A stretch of 64,000 nt of DNA from Alistipes sp. GTDB lineage: Bacteria > Bacteroidota > Bacteroidia > Bacteroidales > Rikenellaceae. The stretch covers positions 62,001-126,000 of the forward strand of contig JAFQHI010000009.1 in the NCBI GenBank assembly GCA_017398045.1. The letters run 5' to 3'. Below, piece after piece: positions 28,260 to 35,903 of the stretch. Made by a program: the position numbers and the translations under genes. Within the stretch, counting starts at the first letter, position 1. The number at the start of each line of letters is the position of its first letter. Under the pieces are notes generated by a model. The model worked only from the letters and a program-made list of their open reading frames with translations. It searched no databases and had not been told where the DNA came from.

Positions 28260-29807
28260 ATGCATTGGATAGATATTACGCTGGTCATTGCCAGCATCGT
28301 GTTTGTGATGCTCTTCGGTCTGAAGTTCGCCCACAAGCAGGACTCGACCAATAGTTATTTTGCCGCAGGCGGCTCGGTGCCGGCCTGGGCAATCGGTATG
28401 TCGATTTTCGCCACGCTGATTTCATCGGTTACCTTCCTTGCCTACCCGGGTGCCGCCTATGGTGGCAGCTGGATTCTCTTGGTGCAGGGTCTGATGGTGC
28501 CGATTGTCCTAGTGGGTATGATTTGGTTTATCGTACCCCTCTTTAGAAAGGCCATCAAACTCTCGACCTATGAGTATTTCGAGCGTCGCTTCGGCTTCGG
28601 AGCGCGTCTCTACGGCTCGATTGCCTTCCTTTTGACCCACTTCTCGAAGCTCGGCACGGTCTTCTTCCTCGTGTCGCTTGCCATTTCGCAGTTCATGGGC
28701 TGGGATATCTACATGGTCATTATCGTCATCGGTATTGCCGTGACCTTTATCACCCTCATTGGTGGTATGGAGGCCGTGATTTGGATGGATGTAATTCAGG
28801 GCTTCATCCTTATCGTGGGTGGCATCATCTGTGCAGCCCTGCTGCTCTTCACGCCCGAAGGCGGCCCGTCGGCCGTATGGGAGGTGGCCATGCGCGACAA
28901 CATGATTAACGTGGGCGAGTTCCACTGGAGCTTCGTCGAGCTTACCTTCTGGGTCATGGCCATCAACGGTGTCTTCTACGCCATCCAGAAGTACGGCACG
29001 GACCAGACCATCGTGCAGCGTTACCTCACGGCCAAGGATGACCGCTCGGCCAAGCGTGCCGCCTACATCGGTGTACTGACCAGCGTGCCGGTTTGGACGC
29101 TCTTCATGTTCATCGGTACGTGCCTCTACGCCTACTACCAGATTGAGGGTGCCGAGGTTGTTGCCGGCATGAAGGCCGACGAGGTGTTCCCCTACTTCAT
29201 CGCCCATGAGTTGCCGATTGGCGTGAAGGGTCTGATTATCTCGGCCCTCGTAGCGGGTGCCATCTCGTCGCTCGATTCGGACCTGAACTGCTTTGCCGCC
29301 ATCGGTGTGCAGGACTACTACGTGCGCTTCCGACCCGAAAGTTCGGATCGTCAGCGACTGGTGTTGGGTCGTTGGATTGTGGCTATTGCCGGTCTGGCCT
29401 CGATTGGTATCGCCTCGATTTACGCCTTCTGGGGTGGCGAGGGTATCCTCGGTGTATTGTTCGGTCTTTACGCCATCTTCTCGTCGGGTATCGTAGGTCT
29501 GTTCCTGCTGGGTCTTTTAATCAAGCGAGCCAACAAGCAGGGCTTGTGGGTCGGTCTTATTGCCTGCATCCTCTTCACGGCCTATGCCGTGCTGACCTCG
29601 TCGAAATTCACGATTGACGGTGAGAAGCAGATTCTTATGGACCTCGGCAGCTGGAATTTCACGCACCACAAGTATATGTTGGGTGTCTATAGCCACCTGA
29701 TTGTCTTCTTTGTCGGTTGGGCCGCATCGTACCTCTTCCCCGCACCGAAGGTGGACGACAGCCTGACGATTTATGGTTATTTGAAGGACCGCAAGGCCGC
29801 AAAATAA
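28260..29807 (+). CDS. Sodium:solute symporter (SSS family)
   Basis: A 515-residue inner-membrane protein with about 13 hydrophobic helices, starting MHWIDITLVIASIVFVMLFG. SSS signatures include YFAAGGSVPAWAIGMSIFATLISSVTFLAYPG (about 32-63, sodium-site helix 1), GGMEAVIWMDVIQG (about 169-182) and SALVAGAISSLDSDLN (about 330-345). This family brings in sugars, sialic acids and other solutes with Na+. Placed directly after the aldolase gene, it probably imports the acid sugar freed by the secreted enzymes; substrate is inferred. Confidence 0.92.
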   Translation: MHWIDITLVIASIVFVMLFGLKFAHKQDSTNSYFAAGGSVPAWAIGMSIFATLISSVTFLAYPGAAYGGSWILLVQGLMVPIVLVGMIWFIVPLFRKAIKLSTYEYFERRFGFGARLYGSIAFLLTHFSKLGTVFFLVSLAISQFMGWDIYMVIIVIGIAVTFITLIGGMEAVIWMDVIQGFILIVGGIICAALLLFTPEGGPSAVWEVAMRDNMINVGEFHWSFVELTFWVMAINGVFYAIQKYGTDQTIVQRYLTAKDDRSAKRAAYIGVLTSVPVWTLFMFIGTCLYAYYQIEGAEVVAGMKADEVFPYFIAHELPIGVKGLIISALVAGAISSLDSDLNCFAAIGVQDYYVRFRPESSDRQRLVLGRWIVAIAGLASIGIASIYAFWGGEGILGVLFGLYAIFSSGIVGLFLLGLLIKRANKQGLWVGLIACILFTAYAVLTSSKFTIDGEKQILMDLGSWNFTHHKYMLGVYSHLIVFFVGWAASYLFPAPKVDDSLTIYGYLKDRKAAK

Positions 29808-29816
29808 GAAGAAACG

Positions 29817-30965
29817 ATGAATTTAATCACTTTGCAACAACCCTCGCGCATCGTTCTGGGCGAGGGTGCCGCTGAGCGTTTTGCCGAAGAGTTTTTGGCA
29901 CACGGCTTTCAACGACTTTTTCTGCTCACTGCACCTCCGATTCGCCCCCTGATTGAGGGTATTCTCCAAAAAATCGAGGAGGCCGGAGCCACGATTCAAA
30001 TCTACGACCGCATCACAGCCGAGCCGGCCCTGGATGAGGTGGTGGGTATCATCGACGAGGCTCGCGCGTTCGGTGCCGACAGCATTGCCGGTATCGGTGG
30101 CGGTTCGGTACTCGACACGGCCAAGATTGTGGCCGCCTTCCTTAAGAGCAAGCAACAGGTTGCCGACTGCTTCGGCACGGGACTTATCAAGGAGCGCGGT
30201 GTTTGGTGCGCCTGCCTGCCGACCACCTCGGGTACGGGTAGCGAGGTTTCGCCCAACGCCATCCTGCTGGACCGCGCCGAGAAGCTCAAGAAGGGCATCG
30301 TAAGCCCCTACCTCTTGGCCGATGCCGCCTATATCGACCCGCTGCTGACGCTCACCGTGCCGGCCAAAATCACGGCCGAGACGGGTATGGATGCCCTCTC
30401 GCACTGCATCGAGAGCTTCACGAACCGCCATGCCCACCCCGTAGTGGATAGCTACGCACTGAAGGGCATTGAGCTGATTGCCAAAAATCTGGAGCGAGCC
30501 GTGAAAGATGGACAGGACCGTGAGGCACGTGCCGCCCTCTCGCTCGGCAGCTACTATGGAGGTCTGTGTCTGGCACCCGTCAATACGGCAGCCGTCCACG
30601 CCCTCTCCTATCCGCTCGGTGGTGAGTACCACATCTCGCACGGTTTGGCAAACGCCATCCTGCTGCCGCCCGTCATGCGCTTCAACCTGAACTCGAACCT
30701 CGAAAAGCACGCCGCCATCGCTCGCGTCATGGGGGTCGATTGCGAGGGTCTTTCGACGGAGGAGGCCGCGCTCAAGGGGGTTGAGTTTGTAGCCGAGTTG
30801 GCTACGCGCTGCGGTATTCCCGCAACCCTCACCGAACTGGGTATTCCGCAGGACAAGGTCGAAGAGTTGGCCGATGCCGCGATGAAGGTGACGCGCCTGC
30901 TGGTGAATAACCCCCGCGAGGTGACACGCGAAGATGCCATTGCCATTTACAACGAATTATATTAA
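29817..30965 (+). CDS. Iron-containing alcohol dehydrogenase (FucO-like family)
   Basis: A 382-residue NAD(P)-dependent group III alcohol dehydrogenase. Seen: GGGSVLDTAK (about 95-104, nucleotide binding), TSGTGSEVSPNAIL (about 138-151), metal-ligand positions in TGMDALSHCIES (about 194-205) and VHALSYPLGGEYHISHG (about 263-279). Length is standard. Starts 9 bp after the transporter and ends 6 bp before the PdxA gene, so surely co-transcribed. It could reduce the aldehyde left by the upstream aldolase; the related FucO reduces lactaldehyde, and 4-hydroxybutyrate-type dehydrogenases handle C4 semialdehydes. Confidence 0.9.
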   Translation: MNLITLQQPSRIVLGEGAAERFAEEFLAHGFQRLFLLTAPPIRPLIEGILQKIEEAGATIQIYDRITAEPALDEVVGIIDEARAFGADSIAGIGGGSVLDTAKIVAAFLKSKQQVADCFGTGLIKERGVWCACLPTTSGTGSEVSPNAILLDRAEKLKKGIVSPYLLADAAYIDPLLTLTVPAKITAETGMDALSHCIESFTNRHAHPVVDSYALKGIELIAKNLERAVKDGQDREARAALSLGSYYGGLCLAPVNTAAVHALSYPLGGEYHISHGLANAILLPPVMRFNLNSNLEKHAAIARVMGVDCEGLSTEEAALKGVEFVAELATRCGIPATLTELGIPQDKVEELADAAMKVTRLLVNNPREVTREDAIAIYNELY

Positions 30966-30971
30966 AAAGCT

Positions 30972-32006
30972 ATGAATAATTTACCGATTTTAGCCATTAC
31001 GATGGGCGACCCCGCGGGTGTAGGCCCCGAGATTATCGCCATGTCGCTCGCCCAGGAGTACCCCTATACGGTCTGCCGTCCGGTCGTCATTGGCGACGCC
31101 AAGATGATGGAAAAGGGCATCGCTTCGGCCAAGGTTGCATTGCAGGTGCGCCCCATCGAGCAGGTGTCGCAAGCACAATACGAGCGCGGTGTAATCGATG
31201 TCTTGGACCTCAACCTGATTGACCCGGCAACCTTCGCTTATGGCGAGGTGCAGGCCCAATGCGGTCATGCCGCTTTCGAGGCGGTACGCACGGCCATCGA
31301 GTTGGCCATGAAGGGTGAAGTGGATGGCACGGTGACGGCTCCGCTCAACAAGGAGGCCCTGCACGTAGCGGGCCACAACTTTGCCGGCCACACGGAGATT
31401 TATGCCCACTACACCGATACGAAGAAGTATGCCATGCTCTTGGCCGACGATAAGATGCGTGTGATTCACGTTTCGACCCACGTTTCGTTGCGCGAGGCGT
31501 GCGACCGAGCCAAGAAGGAGCGTGTGATTGCCGTCACGGAGCTGATTCGTGAGGCCTGCCTGAGCTTCGGCATCGAGGACCCGCGTATCGGTATTGCCGG
31601 TCTGAATCCCCATGCGGGCGAGGGCGGTCTGTTCGGTGATGAGGAGATTCGGGAGATTATCCCCGCCATCGAGGAGATGAAGCAGAAGGGTTGGAATGTG
31701 GATGGTCCCGTACCGCCCGATTCGCTCTTCTCGCGCGCACGCTCGGGTCAGTTCGATGGTTGCGTGGCCATGTACCACGACCAGGGCCACATCGCCTTCA
31801 AGGTGGGTGGTTTCGAGTGGGACCGCGAGACGCAACGCATGGTGGCCGTGAAGGGTGTGAACATCACCCTCGGACTGCCGATTATCCGCGTTTCGGTGGA
31901 CCATGGTACGGCCTTCGACGTAGCAGGTAAGGGCATCGCCAACCCCGATGCACTGCTCATGTCGATTGAGTATGCCGCCTTGATGGCCAAAAACCGCAAA
32001 AAGTAG
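30972..32006 (+). CDS. pdxA2: PdxA-family 4-phospho-acid dehydrogenase, catabolic PdxA2 type
   Basis: A 344-residue oxidative decarboxylase of the PdxA fold. Metal-binding His residues lie in FAGHTEIYAHYT (about 136-147), LNPHAGEGGLFGDEE (about 211-225) and MYHDQGHIAFK (about 266-276). Canonical PdxA makes vitamin B6 from 4-phosphohydroxythreonine; PdxA2 paralogues beside DUF1537 kinases oxidise 4-phospho-D-threonate or -erythronate to dihydroxyacetone phosphate and CO2. Here the kinase is 15 bp downstream and no other B6 gene is near, so the catabolic role is favoured. Confidence 0.88.
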   Translation: MNNLPILAITMGDPAGVGPEIIAMSLAQEYPYTVCRPVVIGDAKMMEKGIASAKVALQVRPIEQVSQAQYERGVIDVLDLNLIDPATFAYGEVQAQCGHAAFEAVRTAIELAMKGEVDGTVTAPLNKEALHVAGHNFAGHTEIYAHYTDTKKYAMLLADDKMRVIHVSTHVSLREACDRAKKERVIAVTELIREACLSFGIEDPRIGIAGLNPHAGEGGLFGDEEIREIIPAIEEMKQKGWNVDGPVPPDSLFSRARSGQFDGCVAMYHDQGHIAFKVGGFEWDRETQRMVAVKGVNITLGLPIIRVSVDHGTAFDVAGKGIANPDALLMSIEYAALMAKNRKK

Positions 32007-32021
32007 CCACGAAAGCAGACA

Positions 32022-33164
32022 ATGCGAACCTATGTAATTGCCGATGACCTGACGGGGGCTGCCGAAATTGCCGGTGTAGCCCACCGTTTGGGTTGTCGTG
32101 TGCGCCTCACCACGTCCGTGGATGGATTTCTGGCCGAAGACGAGGTGGTCGTATTGGCCACCGACACCCGCTCGATGAGCCGCGAGGAGGCCTTGCAGAC
32201 CACCCGCGAAGTGGTTCAAACATTCGCTTCGATGCCCGGACGCGAACGGGTCGAGCGACTCTTCAAAAAGACCGATTCGGTCTTGCGCGGCCACGTGGTG
32301 GCGGAGTTGGAGGCCCTGCAAGCAGCAGGCTACTCACGCGCCCTGCTCCTGCCGGCCAACCCCTCGAAAGGGCGACTGATTCGTCGTAAAAGCTACACCA
32401 TCGGCGGCCTTCCGCTCACACGTACCCTCTTTCGCCACGACCCCGAATTTCCGGCCCGAACCTCCAACGTGGTTCAACTGATGGGGGGTGGCATACCTTA
32501 TATTACTACACGCACGCGAAGAGTTCGCCTCAACGAGGGGGTCACGATGGGTGAAATCGGTTCGATGGAGGAGCTGCGCAGTCATGTGGCCCGCTTCGAT
32601 AGCGAGGAGGTCGTTTTAGCCGGCAGTGCCGACCTCTTTCAGTGTCTGATGGAGCAACACGGAAAAACAGCGACAAAGACCGACTCCTTTGCAGGATTTG
32701 GCAATCGCCGTTCGCTCATCGTCTTGGGAAGTACCGCCCGCCACAACCTCTTCGAGGAGCCTTTCTTTGTGCGTAACAAGGTAGCAATCAGCCCCATGCC
32801 AGACGATGTATTTGCAGGTGGCTCGCCCGCGGGTTGGATACAATCGGCCGAGCAACTTGCCCGCCAAGCCGACTCGCTGCTGTTGCGTATTCCGCAACAA
32901 ATCACCCACGAAGCGGGAAAAGCCCTGCAACTGCGCCACCAAATGGCCAAGACGGTCATGGCTCTTATCGCGCGATTGAAGCCCGAGGAGGTGGTTATCG
33001 AGGGTGGTGCTACGGCCTTCACGATTTTGCACGCGCTCAAATGGGGTGAGCTGACCATCGCCAACGAGATTGCCCCGGGTGTCGTGCGCCTGCATCACGC
33101 CCCAAGCAACACCTACCTCACCTTCAAACCGGGCAGTTACCCCTGGGGAGGGTGTTTTCGGTAG
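32022..33164 (+). CDS. DUF1537 four-carbon acid-sugar kinase (OtnK/DtnK family)
   Basis: A 380-residue kinase. N-terminal substrate domain opens YVIADDLTGAAEIAGVA (about 3-19) with FKKTDSVLRGHV (about 84-95); the C-terminal nucleotide domain has VVIEGGATAF (about 326-335) and FKPGSYPWGG near the end. DUF1537 enzymes phosphorylate D-threonate, D- or L-erythronate or related C4 acids at O4. Pairing with PdxA2 rather than LtnD/OtnI/OtnC genes matches the reported D-threonate route. Last gene of the operon; its stop codon touches a low-complexity repeat cassette. Confidence 0.88.
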   Translation: MRTYVIADDLTGAAEIAGVAHRLGCRVRLTTSVDGFLAEDEVVVLATDTRSMSREEALQTTREVVQTFASMPGRERVERLFKKTDSVLRGHVVAELEALQAAGYSRALLLPANPSKGRLIRRKSYTIGGLPLTRTLFRHDPEFPARTSNVVQLMGGGIPYITTRTRRVRLNEGVTMGEIGSMEELRSHVARFDSEEVVLAGSADLFQCLMEQHGKTATKTDSFAGFGNRRSLIVLGSTARHNLFEEPFFVRNKVAISPMPDDVFAGGSPAGWIQSAEQLARQADSLLLRIPQQITHEAGKALQLRHQMAKTVMALIARLKPEEVVIEGGATAFTILHALKWGELTIANEIAPGVVRLHHAPSNTYLTFKPGSYPWGGCFR

Positions 33165-33291
33165 AGGAAAGAGGAAAGAGGAGAGAGGAAAGAGAGTTGA
33201 AAGTTGAGAGTTGAAAGTTAAAAGTTACTTTCAGGTACTTTAAGCACCCTTAAGGCACCTTAAGGAACTTTACTCTCTTTGCTCTTTCCTC
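33165..33291. repeat. Composite low-complexity cassette, copy 2
   Basis: GAGGAAAGAG block (33165-33194), GTTGAAAGTTGAGAG block (33195-33225), three CTTAAG/TTTAAG sites at a 10-bp step (33238-33266), then CTCTTTCCTC (33271-33291). It runs exactly from the kinase stop to the stop of the convergent YpsA-like gene and is the whole gap. Confidence 0.8.
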
Positions 33292-33789
33292 TTATTCAAA
33301 CAATCTCGGGTCGGGCTGAATCGTGGGCGAAAGGTTGTGGAGCGCGAGGCCACGTTTCATGGCGCGGAGGAAGGTGTATTGCGTACCACCGCGCGTGCCG
33401 TTATACCAGGCCACCAGCGCGGCAGCATGGTCCACCAAGAAATCGTTGCGTCGCTGATAGCATCCTCGTTCATATTTATCGGCCAGGAGGATAACCTCAT
33501 CGGCCTCGGCCACTATCTGTCGGAAGCGGGCGCGGTCTGCACCCGAAAAGGAGGCCGACTGCGAAGCAAAGGGGATGACGGCCACCAACTGTATAGCCAG
33601 CCCCTCGTTGCGCAACGCCACAACCGCCTCGGCGGCCGCCAGGTCGAACCCCGCAGCCATCCCGCTCAAAAAGGTGGTATAACCCTCCTCGGCCAACCGA
33701 CGAATCAATTGACACAACAACGCTTGAGCCTCACCCGCATAGGTGCGGTGGCCCGTGAAAGCGACGGTATGTTGGCGTTGAATCGGCAT
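33292..33789 (-). CDS. YpsA/DUF1273-like SLOG-fold protein
   Basis: A 165-residue protein resembling the DUF1273/YpsA group of the SLOG nucleotide-binding superfamily: AFTGHRTY (about 10-17), FLSGMAAGFDLAAAEAV (about 40-56), ILLADKYERGCYQRRNDFLVDHAAALVAWYNG (about 99-130). Such proteins are thought to bind nucleotide-derived ligands; cellular role unclear. A TATTTTTG element sits about 10 bp before the start codon, implying a near-leaderless message. It converges on the kinase operon through a repeat cassette. Confidence 0.8.
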   Translation of the reverse strand: MPIQRQHTVAFTGHRTYAGEAQALLCQLIRRLAEEGYTTFLSGMAAGFDLAAAEAVVALRNEGLAIQLVAVIPFASQSASFSGADRARFRQIVAEADEVILLADKYERGCYQRRNDFLVDHAAALVAWYNGTRGGTQYTFLRAMKRGLALHNLSPTIQPDPRLFE

Positions 33790-33798
33790 ATTTCAATG

Positions 33799-33806
33799 CA
33801 AAAATA
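33799..33806 (-). promoter_or_regulatory. -7-like element of the YpsA-like gene
   Basis: TATTTTTG on the minus strand just before the ATG; no convincing upstream TTG. Confidence 0.35.
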
Positions 33807-33862
33807 GCAATTTTGGCGCGTAGTTTGCTCCTCGATGAGCTACACACTAAAAAAAAATCGCT

Positions 33863-34090
33863 ATGAAACACACCGGTATTTGTATGATTTCGCTCCTGGG
33901 TGGAATGGTTGTAGGGTCGGCTTTGGCCATGTTGCTCACTCCGCAGTCGGGTCCCGAACTGCGCGGCAAAATCAAAGATTGGGTCGAGGAGGAGGTCGAG
34001 AAGGCCAAAACCAAGGCCGAAAAGATGCAGGAGACGTTGAAGCAGCGACTCGACGAAGCGCGTTGCGGCTGTGAAACGAAAGAGGCGTGA
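33863..34090 (+). CDS. YtxH-like small membrane protein
   Basis: A 75-residue protein: one membrane helix (about 8-26, ISLLGGMVVGSALAMLLTP), the LLTPQSGPELRGKIKDW segment typical of YtxH proteins, and a charged helical tail that could coil. YtxH-type proteins are general-stress genes of unknown mechanism in Gram-positive bacteria and are common in Bacteroidota. It is followed 10 bp later by another small membrane protein, likely one transcript. Confidence 0.8.
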   Translation: MKHTGICMISLLGGMVVGSALAMLLTPQSGPELRGKIKDWVEEEVEKAKTKAEKMQETLKQRLDEARCGCETKEA

Positions 34091-34100
34091 GTGGTAAGCT

Positions 34101-34424
34101 ATGGAGCGCGCAACCAAGATGGGAGGACGACTCGTAACCGCACTCTTTATCTTTGCCGTCAGTCTCTTCTGCACGATTCTCACGGGTGTCGGAGCCTTGG
34201 TGCTTTGGTTAGCCTCCCGCATCGGCTCACTCATCACGGCCGCACTCATCGTCGCGCTCTTCTTTGCCGTCCTGGCATCGGTGAGCTATCTGCTCTCGAT
34301 ACGTGAGATGATTTCGCGTTTTCGAGAGGAGCTGGAGACGGTCTATCAGATGGCCGACCACTTCCGACGCGGCTACCGATGGCTCCACCGCCACATCGGC
34401 CGACTGATGGGGCTGAAGGAGTAA
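34101..34424 (+). CDS. Small two-helix membrane protein (DUF1469/holin-3-6-like)
   Basis: A 107-residue protein with two adjacent hydrophobic helices (about 10-36 and 40-66) then a charged amphipathic tail (MISRFREELETVYQMADHFRRGYRW). The pattern resembles the DUF1469 / phage-holin-superfamily-III proteins that often accompany YtxH genes; the family call is tentative. Followed by a hairpin terminator 40 bp after the stop. Confidence 0.65.
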   Translation: MERATKMGGRLVTALFIFAVSLFCTILTGVGALVLWLASRIGSLITAALIVALFFAVLASVSYLLSIREMISRFREELETVYQMADHFRRGYRWLHRHIGRLMGLKE

Positions 34425-34463
34425 AGCGGAGGATGCGAAGAGCGTCTGCACCAACCAAAAAAA

Positions 34464-34495
34464 GGGGTTGCCAACAAACTTTGTTGAGCAACCCC
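34464..34495. terminator. Hairpin terminator between small membrane genes and efp
   Basis: GGGGTTGC (34464-34471) pairs with GCAACCCC (34488-34495), with inner CAACAAA/TTTGTTG pairing and an A-run upstream that serves the minus strand. Confidence 0.8.
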
Positions 34496-34569
34496 ATTTT
34501 CGTAGAAGTTGTATAACGAGGTATTCCCTTGTCAGGCAACCTCTTTTTTCTCCTTCGTGAGCTATCCGA

Positions 34570-35142
34570 CTATTTGATGCGCTCGTAGTACTCGCGGGTG
34601 CGGGTATCGACGCGAATCTTGTCACCCGTGTTGATGAACAGGGGAACCTTAATCGTAGCACCCGTATTTACTACGGCAGGCTTGAGCGAGTTGGTCGAAG
34701 CGGTATCGCCCTTGATACCCGGCTCGGTGTAGGTCACCTCCATATCGACAATCGGGGGAAGCTCGGCCGAGAGAACCATCTCCTTCTCGGTGTGGAACAT
34801 CACCTCCACCACCTGGCCGTCGGCCATCAGGTCGTAGTTGTTGATGAGCGACTTCTCGATGTTAATCTCCTCGAAAGTCTCCGTGTGCATGAAGTGTGCG
34901 CCCAGGTCATCCTCATAGGTGAACTGGTAGGGGCGACGCTCAACGCGCACCTGCTCAATCTTGATACCTACCGACGAGAAGGTGTTCTCCAGAACGCGAC
35001 CATTCTCCAGATTCTTAAGCTTCGAACGAACGAAAGCGGGACCCTTACCGGGCTTGCAGTGCTGGAAATCGACTACAAGGAAGGTCTTGCCGTCCATCTC
35101 GATGCACATGCCGATTTTAATATCAGCAGCAGTAATTTGCAT
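34570..35142 (-). CDS. efp: Elongation factor P
   Basis: A 190-residue translation factor that relieves ribosome stalling at polyproline. KOW-like N-domain with the tip loop CKPGKGPAFV (Lys about 33 is the usual modification site), two OB domains, and the family C-terminus VPLFINTGDKIRVDTRTREYYERIK. The frame extends upstream to 35208, but the extra 22 residues precede the conserved MQITAADIKIG, so 35142 is the start. It has a consensus promoter and a short leader. It is followed by a terminator shared with the convergent small-membrane-protein pair. Confidence 0.97.
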   Translation of the reverse strand: MQITAADIKIGMCIEMDGKTFLVVDFQHCKPGKGPAFVRSKLKNLENGRVLENTFSSVGIKIEQVRVERRPYQFTYEDDLGAHFMHTETFEEINIEKSLINNYDLMADGQVVEVMFHTEKEMVLSAELPPIVDMEVTYTEPGIKGDTASTNSLKPAVVNTGATIKVPLFINTGDKIRVDTRTREYYERIK

Positions 35143-35178
35143 AATGTTATGTGTGTTTGTTAATAATTTTCGCGGGTG

Positions 35179-35208
35179 CAAATATACGACATCGGCACGG
35201 CAAAACAA
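35179..35208 (-). promoter_or_regulatory. efp promoter
   Basis: Minus strand TTTG with TTG at 35208-35206, 19 bp, TATATTTG (35186-35179). Confidence 0.75.
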
Positions 35209-35228
35209 AGTTTTTCGTAAAAAAAGTG

Positions 35229-35837
35229 CTATAACTCAATTGCTTTGCACTTTAAGCCCTTTTCGCGAATGGCCTCCAGCGTGCGGGGCAGGGCGTAGCG
35301 CATATTGCGAAAAGCCTTCTCGCTGTCGTGAAAAACGATGATGGTACCGGGGGTGAGGTACTTGACCACATTCCTCAGGCAGGTCTTGGGCGAGAGGTGT
35401 CGGTTGTAATCGCGCGAAACGACATCCCACATGATGAGTTTGTAGCGTTGCGCCAGGAAGCGGGCCTGCGAGGGCTTGATTTGGGCATAGGGCGGGCGGA
35501 ACAGCTCGCTATGGACCAAATCGTTCGCAAAATCAACATCCTCGGTATATCGCTCGAGGCTCATCTTCCACCCCTTTTGGTGCGAATAGGTGTGGTTGCC
35601 CACCTTGTGGCCGGCATCGAGAATCTTCTGGAAGAGGTCGGGATACATCTCCACGTTCTTGCCCAACACAAAGAAGGTGGCTTTGGCATCGTACTTGTCG
35701 AGCATCGATAGGACCCACTCCGTCACTCCGGGCGTAGGACCGTCGTCGAAGGTGAGGAAGATACCCTCCTTGTCCTCGATTTCCCAGATGAGGTCGGGCA
35801 TCAGCCGACGCAATATTTTGGGTGGTTTCAGCCGCAT
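35229..35837 (-). CDS. NodB-type polysaccharide deacetylase
   Basis: A 202-residue carbohydrate esterase family 4 domain. Catalytic motifs: LTFDDGPTP (about 28-36, Asp base and metal Asp), GNHTYSHQ (about 80-87, metal His pair), FRPPYAQ (about 112-118), MWDVVSRDY and IIVFHDS (about 162-168, acid His). No signal peptide is seen, so a cytoplasmic or non-classical location is implied, as for many short Bacteroidota members. Substrate (peptidoglycan, chitin-like or xylan) cannot be told. Divergent from the DUF4837 gene with overlapping promoters. Confidence 0.9.
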   Translation of the reverse strand: MRLKPPKILRRLMPDLIWEIEDKEGIFLTFDDGPTPGVTEWVLSMLDKYDAKATFFVLGKNVEMYPDLFQKILDAGHKVGNHTYSHQKGWKMSLERYTEDVDFANDLVHSELFRPPYAQIKPSQARFLAQRYKLIMWDVVSRDYNRHLSPKTCLRNVVKYLTPGTIIVFHDSEKAFRNMRYALPRTLEAIREKGLKCKAIEL

Positions 35838-35844
35838 ACGGGGA

Positions 35845-35872
35845 CAAATATAGGAATAATTTCTTATATTTG
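35845..35872. promoter_or_regulatory. Back-to-back divergent promoters
   Basis: TATATTTG lies on the minus strand at 35852-35845 (deacetylase) and on the plus strand at 35865-35872 (DUF4837), only 12 bp apart, so each promoter's -33 region overlaps the other's -7 element and transcription should be mutually exclusive. Confidence 0.6.
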
Positions 35873-35903
35873 CATCTACGAGTCCTTATAACCGCTTACG
35901 CCT

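Noticed and set aside
30972..32006. PdxA as vitamin B6 biosynthesis enzyme
   Set aside because: It sits between a dehydrogenase and a DUF1537 kinase in a sugar-acid operon with no other B6 gene; the catabolic PdxA2 role fits better.
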